Counted from the first letter of the stretch, positions 1-8,233 are shown. The stretch: 19,963 nt of DNA from an uncultured Bacillota bacterium (GCA_958448635.1 CAUDEQ010000035.1:1-19963); one strand, 5' to 3'. The notes: generated by a model from the letters alone, not told the origin. Translations and numbers: made by a program.

Positions 1-480
1 GCTCGCGGAGTTCCTTGACGATCGCTGCTTTTTCGCCTTGAATCGCGCAGCTTCCCTGTATGGCTCATATACGTATCCATCTTCGCATTCGGAAACTGTG
101 CATTCTGGACGCTTTACTATTCGATGATGTATGACATCAGTGAGGTCGATGAATTCAAGACCGGCAACAGAAGAGAGGGCGTTATATCCGCCATGATGTC
201 GTTTTTCCAGAAGCTGGGAGCTGCTCTTGCCACATGGATAATGGGAGTCCTTCTCAGCGCAAGCGGCTACGATGGCACCGCCCTCGTTCAGCCTGAGTCC
301 GCAATGAGCATGATAAACTTCATAGTTACTCTTATTCCTGCATCTCTGGCCATAATAGCAGGCCTGATCAGCATAGCTTATCCTATAACGGGAAAGAGAT
401 TCGATGCGCTTATGGTGGCTCTCAAGGCCAAGAGAGAAGGTAAGGAATATACAACCGAAGGCTTTGAAAAATTGCTTTAA
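1..480 (+). CDS. MFS/GPH-type sugar:cation symporter, C-terminal fragment
   Basis: This is the C-terminal part of a membrane transporter resembling the glycoside-pentoside-hexuronide:cation symporter branch of the major facilitator superfamily. The diagnostic stretch is the loop after a transmembrane helix, reading FGNCAFWTLYYSMMYD followed by ISEVDEFKTGNRREG, then two or three hydrophobic helices and a basic cytoplasmic tail. An ATG exists at 124, but family-like sequence begins upstream of it, so 124 is not the true start; the gene enters from the left. The frame is open only from base 19 (TGA at 16-18), and hydrophobic coding sense appears to move between frames in the first 50 bases, so the gene may be frameshifted or the sequence end unreliable. 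It lies 34 bp before the amidohydrolase gene, probably in one operon. Substrate cannot be told; a nitrogen-containing substrate for the neighbour is a guess. Confidence 0.7.
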
Positions 481-514
481 TATTGACACGTATTTTACAG
501 AAAGAGGTTAGACA

Positions 515-1522
515 ATGAGTAGATTTTTAAATGTAGGTATAATACAGATGCCATGCAGCCATGATACTGCTGAAAATTTAGCTTGTATAGAGGAAATGAC
601 AGAAAGGCTCATGTACAATCATCACAAACCTGATCTGGTGGTTGGCGTCGAATGCATGGAAGCATTCACTCCGGACACAATCCCCGGAGCAATGTCGGAT
701 TTTTTCGCTTCTATAGCAAAGAAGCACCATATCTATTTCATACCCGGCAGCATGTATGAAATTCATGAAAGCCTGCCGGACGGCAAGTTCTATAACACGG
801 CTCCTGTATATAATCCTGACGGAGAACTTATCGGAAAGTACAGCAAAATGGCTCCCTGGAGACCCGGCGAGGATGCAGCCGTACCGGGAAAAGAATATCT
901 CGTATTCGATATCCCCGAAAAGAAAACAAAGGTTGGAGTTCAGATATGCTATGATATGAATTTCCCTGAAATATCGAGAAACGAAACTCTCATGGGTGCG
1001 GAGGTTCTTGTTAAGCTTACCTTGGATCCGCAGGAGCTGTTTAAATTAAATGAGCACTATCATTACGTAAGAGCTCTGGAAAACCAGGCCTATCTGGTAT
1101 GCACCAACGCCACGGGCTTTTTTGGAGGAAATCACCTGTACGGACATTCACAGGTAATATCTCCTGAAGGCAACTGCATATGGGAAGCAGGTGAGGATCC
1201 TACCATATGTACGGTAACTCTTGATCTGGACCTTGTGGACAGATGCAGGAAATACGGCACATTATTCATGGATCATTATATGAGACATCTTTATGAGTAT
1301 AACTTCCCTATGCCTTACGCCGATGATTTCAGAAAAGCTCCCCTCTATGAGCAGCTGGGTGTGGGCGCAGCTCCGGGAAATCCTGATGAATATGAAAAGA
1401 ATGTCGCTGAAATTCTTGCTCCTATAGGAAAAAGAGCTGAAGAATCCATGGATGTGGAGAAATGGCAGAAAAACCTGGAGCAATTCCTTGCAGAAAAAAA
1501 AACAAATAGAAGGCATATCTGA
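515..1522 (+). CDS. Carbon-nitrogen hydrolase (nitrilase superfamily amidase)
   Basis: A 335-residue cytoplasmic enzyme of the nitrilase/amidase (CN hydrolase) superfamily, which hydrolyses non-peptide C-N bonds of amides, carbamoyl compounds or nitriles through a Glu-Lys-Cys triad. The triad is visible: Glu46 (in VGVECMEAF; Glu49 is the alternative), Lys111 (KYSKM) and Cys145 (QICYDMNFPE). The RALENQ segment at 186-191 and the following CTNATG are also typical. The last ~90 residues extend beyond the core fold and are rich in charged residues. Start: ATG at 515 preceded by AAAGAGG at good distance. It follows the transporter fragment by 34 bp and ends just before a strong terminator, so the two look co-transcribed, as an uptake-plus-hydrolysis unit. 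The substrate is not recognisable; aliphatic amidase, formamidase or N-carbamoyl hydrolase are all possible. Confidence 0.88.
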   Translation: MSRFLNVGIIQMPCSHDTAENLACIEEMTERLMYNHHKPDLVVGVECMEAFTPDTIPGAMSDFFASIAKKHHIYFIPGSMYEIHESLPDGKFYNTAPVYNPDGELIGKYSKMAPWRPGEDAAVPGKEYLVFDIPEKKTKVGVQICYDMNFPEISRNETLMGAEVLVKLTLDPQELFKLNEHYHYVRALENQAYLVCTNATGFFGGNHLYGHSQVISPEGNCIWEAGEDPTICTVTLDLDLVDRCRKYGTLFMDHYMRHLYEYNFPMPYADDFRKAPLYEQLGVGAAPGNPDEYEKNVAEILAPIGKRAEESMDVEKWQKNLEQFLAEKKTNRRHI

Positions 1523-1534
1523 TATTTAGCACTG

Positions 1535-1569
1535 AAAAGCCCGTATCTTTAAAATGGATACGGGCTTTT
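1535..1569. terminator. Bidirectional intrinsic terminator
   Basis: A perfect 13-bp inverted repeat (arms 1535-1547 and 1557-1569, GC-rich core GCCCGTATC) around a 9-base loop. Each outer flank is a run of four A/T, so it can terminate both the + strand amidohydrolase transcript and the - strand operon ending with nfo at 1649. Confidence 0.85.
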
Positions 1570-1648
1570 GCTCTGATATATTTAATATAGAATGTATGAT
1601 ATTTCAACAAAATCCGCCGATTAAACGGGTTCGGCTTAACCTGCTTCG

Positions 1649-2485
1649 TTATACTCCTCTGTATTCCGATTTCAGCATTTCTATTTCCCGGGCATATCCG
1701 TCCAGCTCATTGGGAGTTTCCAAAATGCATGGAAGCTCTCTGAGAGCAGGATGGCTTATAAAGCTCGCAATGGCATCCATTCCCAGGTGCCCCTCGCCAA
1801 TCCTGGCATGCCTGTCCTTATGGGCGCCCAGGGGATTCATGCTGTCGTTGATGTGAAGGGCATGAAGCCTTTCTAGTCCGACGATATCGTCGAACTCCTG
1901 CAGCACTCCCTCCAGGTCGTTGACTATATCGTATCCGGCATCGCTGACATGACATGTATCCATGCAGACTCCTATCTTGTCTTTTTCTCTTACGCCGTCT
2001 ATTATGGCCTTCAGCTCCTCGAAGCGTCCGCCGATCTCGCTTCCCTTTCCCGCCATGGTCTCCAACAGGACCGTAGTGGACTGATCCGGAAGTATTATTT
2101 TATTAAGTACACCCACTATGAGCTCTATGCCTTTTTCAACTCCCTGACCCACATGACTGCCCGGGTGGAAATTATAATAATTACCGGGCAGATATTCCAT
2201 TCTCTTCAGATCGTCCTCCATCACCATGAAGGCAAAATCCCTAACCTTTTCATTGGCCGAGCATGGATTGAGCGTGTACGGAGCATGGGCCACCAGCTTT
2301 CCAAAGCCTGCACTTTGCGACATGTCGAGGAATCTCTCAACGTCATGGGAATCGATGTCCTTGGCCTTGCCGCCTCTCGGATTTCTTGTAAAGAACTGAA
2401 AGGTGTTGGCTCCGATGCCAATGGCTTCCTTTCCCATATTTTCAAAGCCTTTTGATGAAGACAGATGACATCCTATGTACAGCAT
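1649..2485 (-). CDS. nfo: Endonuclease IV (AP endonuclease, DNA repair)
   Basis: Deoxyribonuclease IV, the Zn-dependent TIM-barrel enzyme that incises 5' to abasic sites in base-excision repair. Counted from the ATG at 2485 (278 aa, normal length), all metal ligands of the family are present: His67 (VAHAPY), His107 (NFHPGSH), Glu142 (LLETMAGKG), Asp176 and His179 (MDTCHVSDAGYD), His211 (LHINDS), Asp224 and His226 (HKDRHARIGEG), and Glu256 (LETP). A GTG one codon upstream (2488) is possible, but ATG matches the usual start of the family and lies 9 nt after AAGGAG. Its ATG overlaps the YibE/F stop as TGATG, implying translational coupling. It is the last gene of the six-gene operon. Confidence 0.96.
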   Translation of the reverse strand: MLYIGCHLSSSKGFENMGKEAIGIGANTFQFFTRNPRGGKAKDIDSHDVERFLDMSQSAGFGKLVAHAPYTLNPCSANEKVRDFAFMVMEDDLKRMEYLPGNYYNFHPGSHVGQGVEKGIELIVGVLNKIILPDQSTTVLLETMAGKGSEIGGRFEELKAIIDGVREKDKIGVCMDTCHVSDAGYDIVNDLEGVLQEFDDIVGLERLHALHINDSMNPLGAHKDRHARIGEGHLGMDAIASFISHPALRELPCILETPNELDGYAREIEMLKSEYRGV

Positions 2486-3678
2486 CACTTAGTTCTCCTT
2501 TTGTTATTATGTCCTATATACAGAATACCGCAGATTACGATGGTACACGGTACAGTAAGGAGTATGGCAAGGCTTCCCACAACTGCCTGAAGAAGCTCCA
2601 CCACTATTACCTCTCTGCTGAGAAGATCCAGAGAAGAAGCCGTATATGTAAGCAGAATCATAATACATGAAAGTGAGCTTCCAATATACGCCAGAACCAG
2701 GGTATTTGCCATGGTTCCCATAATATCCCTGCCTATGCTGAAGCCGCTTTTACATAGCTTTCCGAAGGTCATGTCCGGCACCTGCTCGCTCAACTCATAC
2801 AGTGATGAGGACAAATCCATCGCCACGTCCATAATGGCGCCCACTGCACCGATGGTTATCGCCGCAAAGATGATAGCGGTCAAATCTATAGGCGTCTCCG
2901 TATTAAGAAGCGTCAGATAATAAGAATGCTCGTCAACATATCCCGTAAGCCCCAGCACCTCGCTCATTATGGCCGTTCCCAGGGCAGCAATAACTGTTCC
3001 GGATATACATCCTATTATAGTCGCTATTGTCTTCTTGCTTATGCTGTTTATAAGTATCAGCGTCATTACTATGGTGAACACACATGTTACACACGACCAT
3101 AGATAAGCATTGTACCCCGACATTACAGCGGGAACGAAAACAAAGAAAACAAAGCAGAATGTGAATACCAGCGATAGCAGCGTATTGACGCCCTTCCATC
3201 GTCCTATCAGCAGTATGATCACAACGAATATCCCGATTAGGATCAGGATCTTATCAAACCTGTAGTAATCGCTGAACTGCCACATTCCATCCATATTTGT
3301 AGCACCCTCAGCGCGAATCAGTATGATCTTATCTCCCGGTTCTACTACCTTGACATACTGACTGCCGGCATACATTCCATCTATGGTCTGCAGGGCTTCA
3401 ACCTCCTTGCCGGCGTCCTCTCCCGACTTAATTTCGCATTTGAATGCCACCACTGTATTCTCGTACGAAGTGTTCCCTCCAAGCTCCAATGTGTCCGAGG
3501 CCTGGTCGAGAACCTGAGTGACAGTAGCTCTTGTAACCTCAGAGTCGGAATTTGTAAAAATTTGCGCCTCTCCCATTACAGCGCGGTTTCCAACGAGTAT
3601 CGCTGTAATCGACAGCAGCATCGTAACTACCCATATTATCGCTTTCTTTACGTCAAACTTACTATTTCGCCGTCTCAT
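2485..3678 (-). CDS. YibE/F-family multipass membrane protein
   Basis: A 397-residue integral membrane protein of the YibE/F family, function not established. A basic N-terminus and one signal-anchor helix (about residues 12-30) precede an extracytoplasmic region of about 100 residues, which is followed by seven or eight hydrophobic helices. The family-typical conserved block GAVGAIMDVAMDLSSSLYEL and later GRDIMGTMANTLVLAYIG are present. The start is the first ATG after an in-frame TAG; the only purine-rich ribosome site (GGAAGGA) lies about 14 nt upstream, which is long, so initiation may be weak. It sits between the flavorubredoxin (61 bp upstream) and nfo (TGATG overlap). Transporter function is often suspected for the family but is unproven. 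Confidence 0.88.
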   Translation of the reverse strand: MRRRNSKFDVKKAIIWVVTMLLSITAILVGNRAVMGEAQIFTNSDSEVTRATVTQVLDQASDTLELGGNTSYENTVVAFKCEIKSGEDAGKEVEALQTIDGMYAGSQYVKVVEPGDKIILIRAEGATNMDGMWQFSDYYRFDKILILIGIFVVIILLIGRWKGVNTLLSLVFTFCFVFFVFVPAVMSGYNAYLWSCVTCVFTIVMTLILINSISKKTIATIIGCISGTVIAALGTAIMSEVLGLTGYVDEHSYYLTLLNTETPIDLTAIIFAAITIGAVGAIMDVAMDLSSSLYELSEQVPDMTFGKLCKSGFSIGRDIMGTMANTLVLAYIGSSLSCIMILLTYTASSLDLLSREVIVVELLQAVVGSLAILLTVPCTIVICGILYIGHNNKRRTK

Positions 3679-3739
3679 CTAAAAGTCTATGTTCCTTCCT
3701 AATTGTCTGATAAAATGGACCCGCCGCAGAATATCGTGT

Positions 3740-5065
3740 CTATTCCACAGGTGCGAAATCCTCTGCGCCTCTGCCGCACAGAGGGCATTTGAAGTCCGCC
3801 GGAAGGCTGTCTCCCTCGTAAACGTATCCGCACAGTTTACATTCGAACTTCTTGATCGCCGAGCCGCCTGCTTCTTCCTGCTGCGATGGCGTCTCTGCCA
3901 CCTTGTTTTCCGACAGCTCTGCAGCCAATGATTTTATCTGCTCAATGTTATCATCTGTAAGTGATGATTTTATGGTGATATTGTTTTCTGCCATAGCCAG
4001 GTCCTTCGACTCCTCCAGCATCACTTTCATCTTTTTCATCGCCATAGGGCCCCATGTTCCGTTTTCGATGAAGGCAACAGTCCTGTTCTGGAAGCTCCTT
4101 TCCGTGAGGTGATCGATGAACTGCTTCATGAACGGGAACATTCCCCCGTTGTATGTCGTGGTTGCCAGCACCAGTCTGTCGTATCTGAAGGCGTCCTCAA
4201 CAGCCTCGGACCAGTCGCATCTTGCCAGGTCGTTTATCACCACATTCTCCACTCCTGCCGCTTTTAACTCATCTGCCAGAAGCTCTACTGCTTTTTTAGT
4301 ATTACCGTAAACCGACGTATAGCATATGCACACGCCCTCCGTCTCAGGTCTGTATCCCGACCACGTGTCGTAGAGATCGATGTAGTATTGCAGATCCTTA
4401 TCCAGGACAGGACCGTGGAGAGGACAAATCTTCTCTACCTCCAGCTGAGCCAGCTGCTTGAGTATGGCCTGCACCTGCGCACCGTACTTGCCGACTATTC
4501 CGATATAGTATCTTCTTGCTTCGCATGCCCAGTCGTCCTCCACATCGAGAGCGCCGAATTTACCGAAGGCATCCGCCGAGAAGAACACCTTTTCCGATGC
4601 TTCATAAGTCATCATCACCTCAGGCCAGTGAACCATCGGCGCCATGAAGAATGTAAGCTGATGCGTTCCCAGAGAAAGCGTATCTCCACCGGATACCTCC
4701 TGCTTGTTGGCGATCTCCATATCAGGGAAAAACTGTCCTATCATGTTGAAGGTCTTCTTATTTCCCACAACTGTAGTGTCAGGATATTCTTCAACAAAGG
4801 CTCTGATGGAGGCCGAATGGTCCGGCTCCATATGCTGTATCACCAGATAATCCGGCTTTCTTCCGTCCATGGCTTCTCGCAGCTTAGCCATCCATTCTCC
4901 CGTCTTGCTCTTATCTATAGTATCGAATACGACTGTTTTTTCATCCAGGATAACATATGAATTATACGCCATGCCGTCAGGCACATCGTACTGCCCCTCA
5001 AACATATCGATATCATGGTCATTGGCACCGATATAAATTATGGAATCCGTTATTTTCTCAAGCAT
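3740..5065 (-). CDS. Flavorubredoxin (flavodiiron protein with fused rubredoxin)
   Basis: A 441-residue soluble O2/NO reductase. Three domains can be read in order. Residues ~1-240 are a metallo-beta-lactamase-like diiron domain with all ligands: His78-x-Glu80-x-Asp82-His83 (HMEPDH), His146, Asp165 and His217. Residues ~245-390 are a flavodoxin domain with the FMN loop YTSVYGNTKKA. Residues 404-441 are a rubredoxin with Cys409, 412, 427 and 430 (CKLCG ... CPLCG), joined by a polar linker. This is the NorV-like architecture; known members reduce O2 to water or NO to N2O, with electrons arriving through rubredoxin. A perfect AAGGAGG precedes the ATG. It lies 34 bp after the mogA-like gene, so it is probably co-transcribed with the molybdopterin genes. 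O2 versus NO preference cannot be read from sequence. Confidence 0.95.
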   Translation of the reverse strand: MLEKITDSIIYIGANDHDIDMFEGQYDVPDGMAYNSYVILDEKTVVFDTIDKSKTGEWMAKLREAMDGRKPDYLVIQHMEPDHSASIRAFVEEYPDTTVVGNKKTFNMIGQFFPDMEIANKQEVSGGDTLSLGTHQLTFFMAPMVHWPEVMMTYEASEKVFFSADAFGKFGALDVEDDWACEARRYYIGIVGKYGAQVQAILKQLAQLEVEKICPLHGPVLDKDLQYYIDLYDTWSGYRPETEGVCICYTSVYGNTKKAVELLADELKAAGVENVVINDLARCDWSEAVEDAFRYDRLVLATTTYNGGMFPFMKQFIDHLTERSFQNRTVAFIENGTWGPMAMKKMKVMLEESKDLAMAENNITIKSSLTDDNIEQIKSLAAELSENKVAETPSQQEEAGGSAIKKFECKLCGYVYEGDSLPADFKCPLCGRGAEDFAPVE

Positions 5066-5099
5066 ATTTCTTACCTCCTTATATTCTCTATGCTCTCAT

Positions 5100-5618
5100 C
5101 TATTCCTTTTCATCCTTGCCGAGATGCATAGCCGCACAGTCTCCGGCTTCTCCCAGCAGGACTTCAACGCCGTGCTTTATAGGTTTTATAACTGCCTCCA
5201 GACATTCCGTCGCCGCCTTACGGCTGCCCGGCAGATTTATTATCAGCGTGTGATTTCTAAGGCCTGCCGCTGCTCTGGAAAGCATTCCCATAGGTGTTAT
5301 CTTCATGCTTTCGGTTCTCATGGCCTCCGGTATTCCCCGTACCTCACGATCCACCACCGCCAGAGTCGCTTCAGGCGTCACGTCTCTCATGGAAAAGCCG
5401 GTACCGCCGCACGTCACTACCAATACTACGCCCAGCTCATCGGCACACTTGATCAGCTCGGCCTTTATCATTTCCATATCGTCCGGGATCAACGTCCTGT
5501 ACTCTGTTTCCCATCCGTTTTCCTTCAGTATCTCCACAATGGCATCGCCCGCCGTATCCTCTCGCAGTCCCTTTGAGCCCTTGTCGCTCATCGTTATCAG
5601 CGCCGCCCTATATCTCAT
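5100..5618 (-). CDS. mogA: Molybdopterin adenylyltransferase-like (MogA/MoaB family)
   Basis: A 172-residue MogA/MoaB-family protein, which binds molybdopterin and adenylates it ahead of molybdate insertion. The signature CGGTGFSMRDVTPEA (GGTG at 71-74, Asp79, TPEA 81-84) and an earlier PDD at the start of the next loop are present, as is the LPGSRKA motif late in the protein. I take the ATG at 5618: it overlaps the moaC stop as ATGA and follows GGAGGA; a TTG at 5636 lies inside that ribosome site and is unlikely. Third gene of the moaA-moaC-mogA block. Whether it is a true MogA or a MoaB paralogue needs phylogeny; no moeA is in the window. Confidence 0.9.
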   Translation of the reverse strand: MRYRAALITMSDKGSKGLREDTAGDAIVEILKENGWETEYRTLIPDDMEMIKAELIKCADELGVVLVVTCGGTGFSMRDVTPEATLAVVDREVRGIPEAMRTESMKITPMGMLSRAAAGLRNHTLIINLPGSRKAATECLEAVIKPIKHGVEVLLGEAGDCAAMHLGKDEKE

Positions 5619-6097
5619 ATATCTTCTCTCCTCCAATCTCCACTTTTTCCTCCGACCTTGCGAAGAAGGCGGATTTCATCTATCACCATGTCCTTCTGGA
5701 CTGCCTTGCACATGTCGTAGATCGTAAGAGCCGCCGCAGAAACTGCCGTGAGAGCTTCCATCTCCACGCCGGTAACGCCTCTGCATCTGACCTCTGCCAT
5801 TATCTCCACGGCATGAGCAGCCTCGTCCATATTGAACTTTATATCTATTCCCGTCAGCATCAAAGGGTGACACATCGGTATTATCTCAGAGGTCCTCTTG
5901 GCAGCCATTATTCCCGCAATCTGGGCCGTACCCAGAACATCACCTTTTTTCATGCCGCCGCTCTTTATCATTTCGAAGGTTTCAGCATTGACCAATACAC
6001 GTCCCGCCGCCACGGCAGCTCTGACGGTCTCGCTTTTGCTTCCCACGTCCACCATCTTCGCTCTGCCTTCCTCATTGAAATGTGTAAAATCAGCCAT
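5615..6097 (-). CDS. moaC: Cyclic pyranopterin monophosphate synthase
   Basis: MoaC, 160 aa, which converts the 3',8-cyclised GTP product of MoaA into cyclic pyranopterin monophosphate in molybdenum cofactor synthesis. The length and spacing match the family closely: Lys51, Asp128 and Lys131 sit at the same positions as the catalytic residues known from E. coli MoaC, and the AKRTSEIIPMCHPL and CRGVTGVEMEALTA blocks are present. The ATG at 6097 follows AGGAGG, which is itself embedded in the last codons of moaA (stop and start one base apart). Its stop overlaps the next start (ATGA). The tight packing indicates stoichiometric, translationally coupled expression. Confidence 0.97.
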   Translation of the reverse strand: MADFTHFNEEGRAKMVDVGSKSETVRAAVAAGRVLVNAETFEMIKSGGMKKGDVLGTAQIAGIMAAKRTSEIIPMCHPLMLTGIDIKFNMDEAAHAVEIMAEVRCRGVTGVEMEALTAVSAAALTIYDMCKAVQKDMVIDEIRLLRKVGGKSGDWRREDI

Positions 6098-6098
6098 A

Positions 6099-7052
6099 CT
6101 ATCCTCCTATACGATTCATATCCCTTCCGGCTCTGCTGGGGTTCTCCGCATCCATAAGATCACGCATCTGCGGCTTGTCCAGAATGGCCTGCTTCATCAC
6201 AGCCGCCATCTCATCCTCAGCAAGTCCTCTTATTGATATCTCTCCGTCCAGATGAAGACACGGCTTAAGCATTCCGTCAGCCGTGAGCCTTATTTTGTTG
6301 CAGCCGCTGCAGAAGCTGCAGCTTATGGGTCTTATCAGCCCCACTCTGCCCTTTGCACCCGGAAGCCTGTACATGGATGCCACTCCGTCGATCACCTCCA
6401 GAGCCTCAAGCTCCGGCACCTTCTCAAGCACCGTTTCACAGCTTATGAAACTCACCTTGTCAAGAGCTATCCCTCCGCCTATAGGCATCAGCTCGATAAA
6501 TCTCACTTCCAGCTCTCTTTCCCTCGTCATCTCAACGAAGTCTGCTATCTCATCATCATTGAAGCCGCCCATAAGCACGACATTCAGCTTTATCTTTTCA
6601 AACCCCGCCTCGAAAGCCGCCTCTATACCGTCCAGCGCATCCTTCAGCTCACCGCGTCTTGTGATATAGGCGAATTTCTCCGGGTCAAGTGTATCAAGGC
6701 TTATATTTATTCTGCCCACGCCTGCCTCTCTGAGGGGCATTGCGAATTCCCTGAGAAGCGTTCCGTTGGTGGTTATGCAAAGCTCTTCCACTCCTTCGAT
6801 ATCGGCTATCTCTCTGCAAAGGCGCACTATCCCTCTTTTCACCAGAGGTTCACCTCCGGTAATCCTTATTTTTCTTATGCCCAGAGATACCGCAGCTCTG
6901 GCAGCTGCAAGCGTCTCCTCTGCAGTCATCATTTCGTCGTGGGATCTCTTCTCGATGCCCTCCTCAGGCATGCAGTATCTGCATCTGAGATTGCACAGTT
7001 CCGTTACGGATATGCGTATATAATTTATGTCTCGTCCGTAATTGTCTATCAT
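6099..7052 (-). CDS. moaA: GTP 3',8-cyclase, radical SAM
   Basis: MoaA catalyses the first step of molybdenum cofactor synthesis, rearranging GTP with two [4Fe-4S] clusters. Counted from the chosen start, the radical-SAM cysteines are Cys20, Cys24 and Cys27 (CNLRCRYC), followed by the GGEP SAM-binding motif. The C-terminal cluster is CSFCSGCNKIRL with a further Cys in KPCL, and the protein ends in the functionally required Gly-Gly (NRIGG). I prefer ATG 7052 (317 aa): it follows GGGAGA at 9 nt and matches the usual start just before GRDINYIRIS. The ATG 30 bases upstream (7082) is overlapped by a TATAAT promoter element and has no ribosome site. First gene of the operon. Confidence 0.96.
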   Translation of the reverse strand: MIDNYGRDINYIRISVTELCNLRCRYCMPEEGIEKRSHDEMMTAEETLAAARAAVSLGIRKIRITGGEPLVKRGIVRLCREIADIEGVEELCITTNGTLLREFAMPLREAGVGRINISLDTLDPEKFAYITRRGELKDALDGIEAAFEAGFEKIKLNVVLMGGFNDDEIADFVEMTRERELEVRFIELMPIGGGIALDKVSFISCETVLEKVPELEALEVIDGVASMYRLPGAKGRVGLIRPISCSFCSGCNKIRLTADGMLKPCLHLDGEISIRGLAEDEMAAVMKQAILDKPQMRDLMDAENPSRAGRDMNRIGG

Positions 7053-7080
7053 AACGATATTTCTCCCATCATACCTATTC

Positions 7081-7110
7081 ATTATATCAGAACTGCAGTA
7101 TTGCAGCCAA
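7081..7110 (-). promoter_or_regulatory. Promoter of the moaA operon
   Basis: TTGGCT at 7105-7110 and a consensus TATAAT at 7081-7086, both on the minus strand, separated by 18 bp. The -10 box runs into the ATG at 7082, so transcription would begin about 7 bases into that upstream reading and only the ATG at 7052 would be usable. I see no Moco-type riboswitch in the short leader. Confidence 0.5.
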
Positions 7111-7163
7111 TAGTCAGTTTTAATTCTTTATACTTATTTATATTAATTTTACCACGTCTTCTC

Positions 7164-7192
7164 TTGACTTTGTTGCGCACCGGAGACATAAT
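7164..7192 (+). promoter_or_regulatory. Promoter of the GIY-YIG gene
   Basis: TTGACT (7164-7169), 17-bp spacer, CATAAT (7187-7192), about 35 bp before the GIY-YIG start. It is divergent from the moaA promoter. Confidence 0.55.
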
Positions 7193-7226
7193 CTATCTAT
7201 AGTTTTAATGAAACGGATTGCAGCTC

Positions 7227-7511
7227 ATGAATGATAAGAAAAAGCGCCCCTGCGTGTACATGCTCCTATGCAAGGACGGCACTCTGTACACAGGCTGGAC
7301 CAACGATTTTGAAAAACGCATAGAAGCACATAACAGCGGAAAAGGCGCAAAATATACGCGCGGCAGAGGCCCTGTTACGCCGGTATACATGGAACTTATG
7401 GAGGATCATTCCGCTGCCGCCAAAAGAGAAGCGGCAATAAAAAAGCTCCCTCTCAAGAAGAAGCTGCTATTACTGGATTCACCGCTGAACGCTCTGCTTT
7501 CTCATAAGTGA
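7227..7511 (+). CDS. GIY-YIG nuclease domain protein (UPF0213/YhbQ-like)
   Basis: A small basic protein of 94 residues consisting of a single GIY-YIG fold. The two half-motifs appear as VYML and LYTGWT, followed by the DFEKRIEAHNSGKGAKYTRGR helix-loop and the KREAAIKKLPLKKK tail typical of the stand-alone UPF0213/YhbQ group. Members are suspected DNA endonucleases; the physiological role here is not known. ATG 7227 is chosen over an in-frame TTG at 7218; no good ribosome site precedes either one. It is monocistronic, divergent from moaA, and followed by a clear terminator. Confidence 0.88.
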   Translation: MNDKKKRPCVYMLLCKDGTLYTGWTNDFEKRIEAHNSGKGAKYTRGRGPVTPVYMELMEDHSAAAKREAAIKKLPLKKKLLLLDSPLNALLSHK

Positions 7512-7541
7512 TCTGCCGCCGTAATCAATTGAATACACAGA

Positions 7542-7572
7542 AAAAACGACAGCTTATTGGGCTGTCGTTTTT
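7542..7572. terminator. Bidirectional intrinsic terminator
   Basis: Perfect 12-bp stem (7542-7553 with 7561-7572; core CGACAGC) and 7-base loop, A-run on one side and T-run on the other. It serves the GIY-YIG gene on + and the DUF4825-like gene/ABC operon on -. Confidence 0.85.
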
Positions 7573-7627
7573 CCGTATTTGCGTTTTTCGTAATATATTA
7601 TCCGATAATCTTGTAGGCTTCATCTCA

Positions 7628-8233
7628 TCAGTCTTTTCCCGCCTGTTTTTTCAACATCTTCTGCACCGACTCCTTGGATGTTCCAAATGAATCAGGATTA
7701 TTTCCGAATTTCTTGGTGAAGGACTCTGCACTCACCGATGCAGTTGCGTCATTTTTGCTGCCGTTTGAAGCCAGTACCGTGTATGACCACTGAACCTTGT
7801 CGACCTGAGGTATAAGAACCAGCATCTGCTGTGCATATTTCTTCATGTTCCGGTTAAATGTCTTCTTATCCGACTGCTGTACCGGAGTTTTCACCGTAAG
7901 CTTCAGCGCCTGAACTTCATTGTCGGGCGATATCTCAACAGCATATTCTCCTATAGCCTCCTCAAGATCCATGGCTTCGAACAGCTCCACGACCTTTGCC
8001 GTATCGTTTATGTCAGCCACGCCGGCGGAAAACAACCTTGCCGCACAGCGTGATGAATCGTCTATCTTCACTGCCTTCACGTCAACCGTATTGACAGAGC
8101 TTTTAGCTTCCGAAACATTGTGGCCCAGTCCCGTTGTCACTATGAGCACCGCTGCCATTATGATAACTGCGGCTCCAAACACCGAAAGCATGTACCATAT
8201 AGTCTTCCTGCTGCTTATTTCTCTACTGAACAT
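7628..8233 (-). CDS. Membrane-anchored DUF4825-like protein
   Basis: A 201-residue protein with one N-terminal transmembrane anchor (about residues 14-37) and an extracytoplasmic domain. The pattern of the domain (a segment with DTAKVVELFEAM, then a block with LVLIPQVDKVQWSY, then a C-terminal FTKKFGNNPDSFGTSKESVQ) resembles the DUF4825 domain found on Firmicutes membrane proteins; this is recognised from memory, not by alignment. The ATG at 8233 follows AAGGTGG at 8 nt; a GTG at 8245 overlaps that site and is less likely. It is 120 bp downstream of the ABC exporter genes on the same strand with no convincing terminator between, so it may be their accessory or simply read-through. Function unknown. 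Confidence 0.65.
   Translation of the reverse strand: MFSREISSRKTIWYMLSVFGAAVIIMAAVLIVTTGLGHNVSEAKSSVNTVDVKAVKIDDSSRCAARLFSAGVADINDTAKVVELFEAMDLEEAIGEYAVEISPDNEVQALKLTVKTPVQQSDKKTFNRNMKKYAQQMLVLIPQVDKVQWSYTVLASNGSKNDATASVSAESFTKKFGNNPDSFGTSKESVQKMLKKQAGKD

Noticed and set aside
1616..1635. Second hairpin (GCCGA/TCGGC) after nfo as a terminator
   Set aside because: Five-bp stem with a 10-base loop and a poor T-tract; the perfect terminator at 1535-1569 is sufficient.
1949..2455. Long + strand open frame opposite nfo
   Set aside because: It is antisense to a gene with all metal ligands conserved; its translation shows no family features and no ribosome site.
7053..7217. Molybdenum cofactor riboswitch before moaA
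   Set aside because: The predicted transcript starts inside or just before the gene, leaving no room for the aptamer, and no conserved motif is seen.
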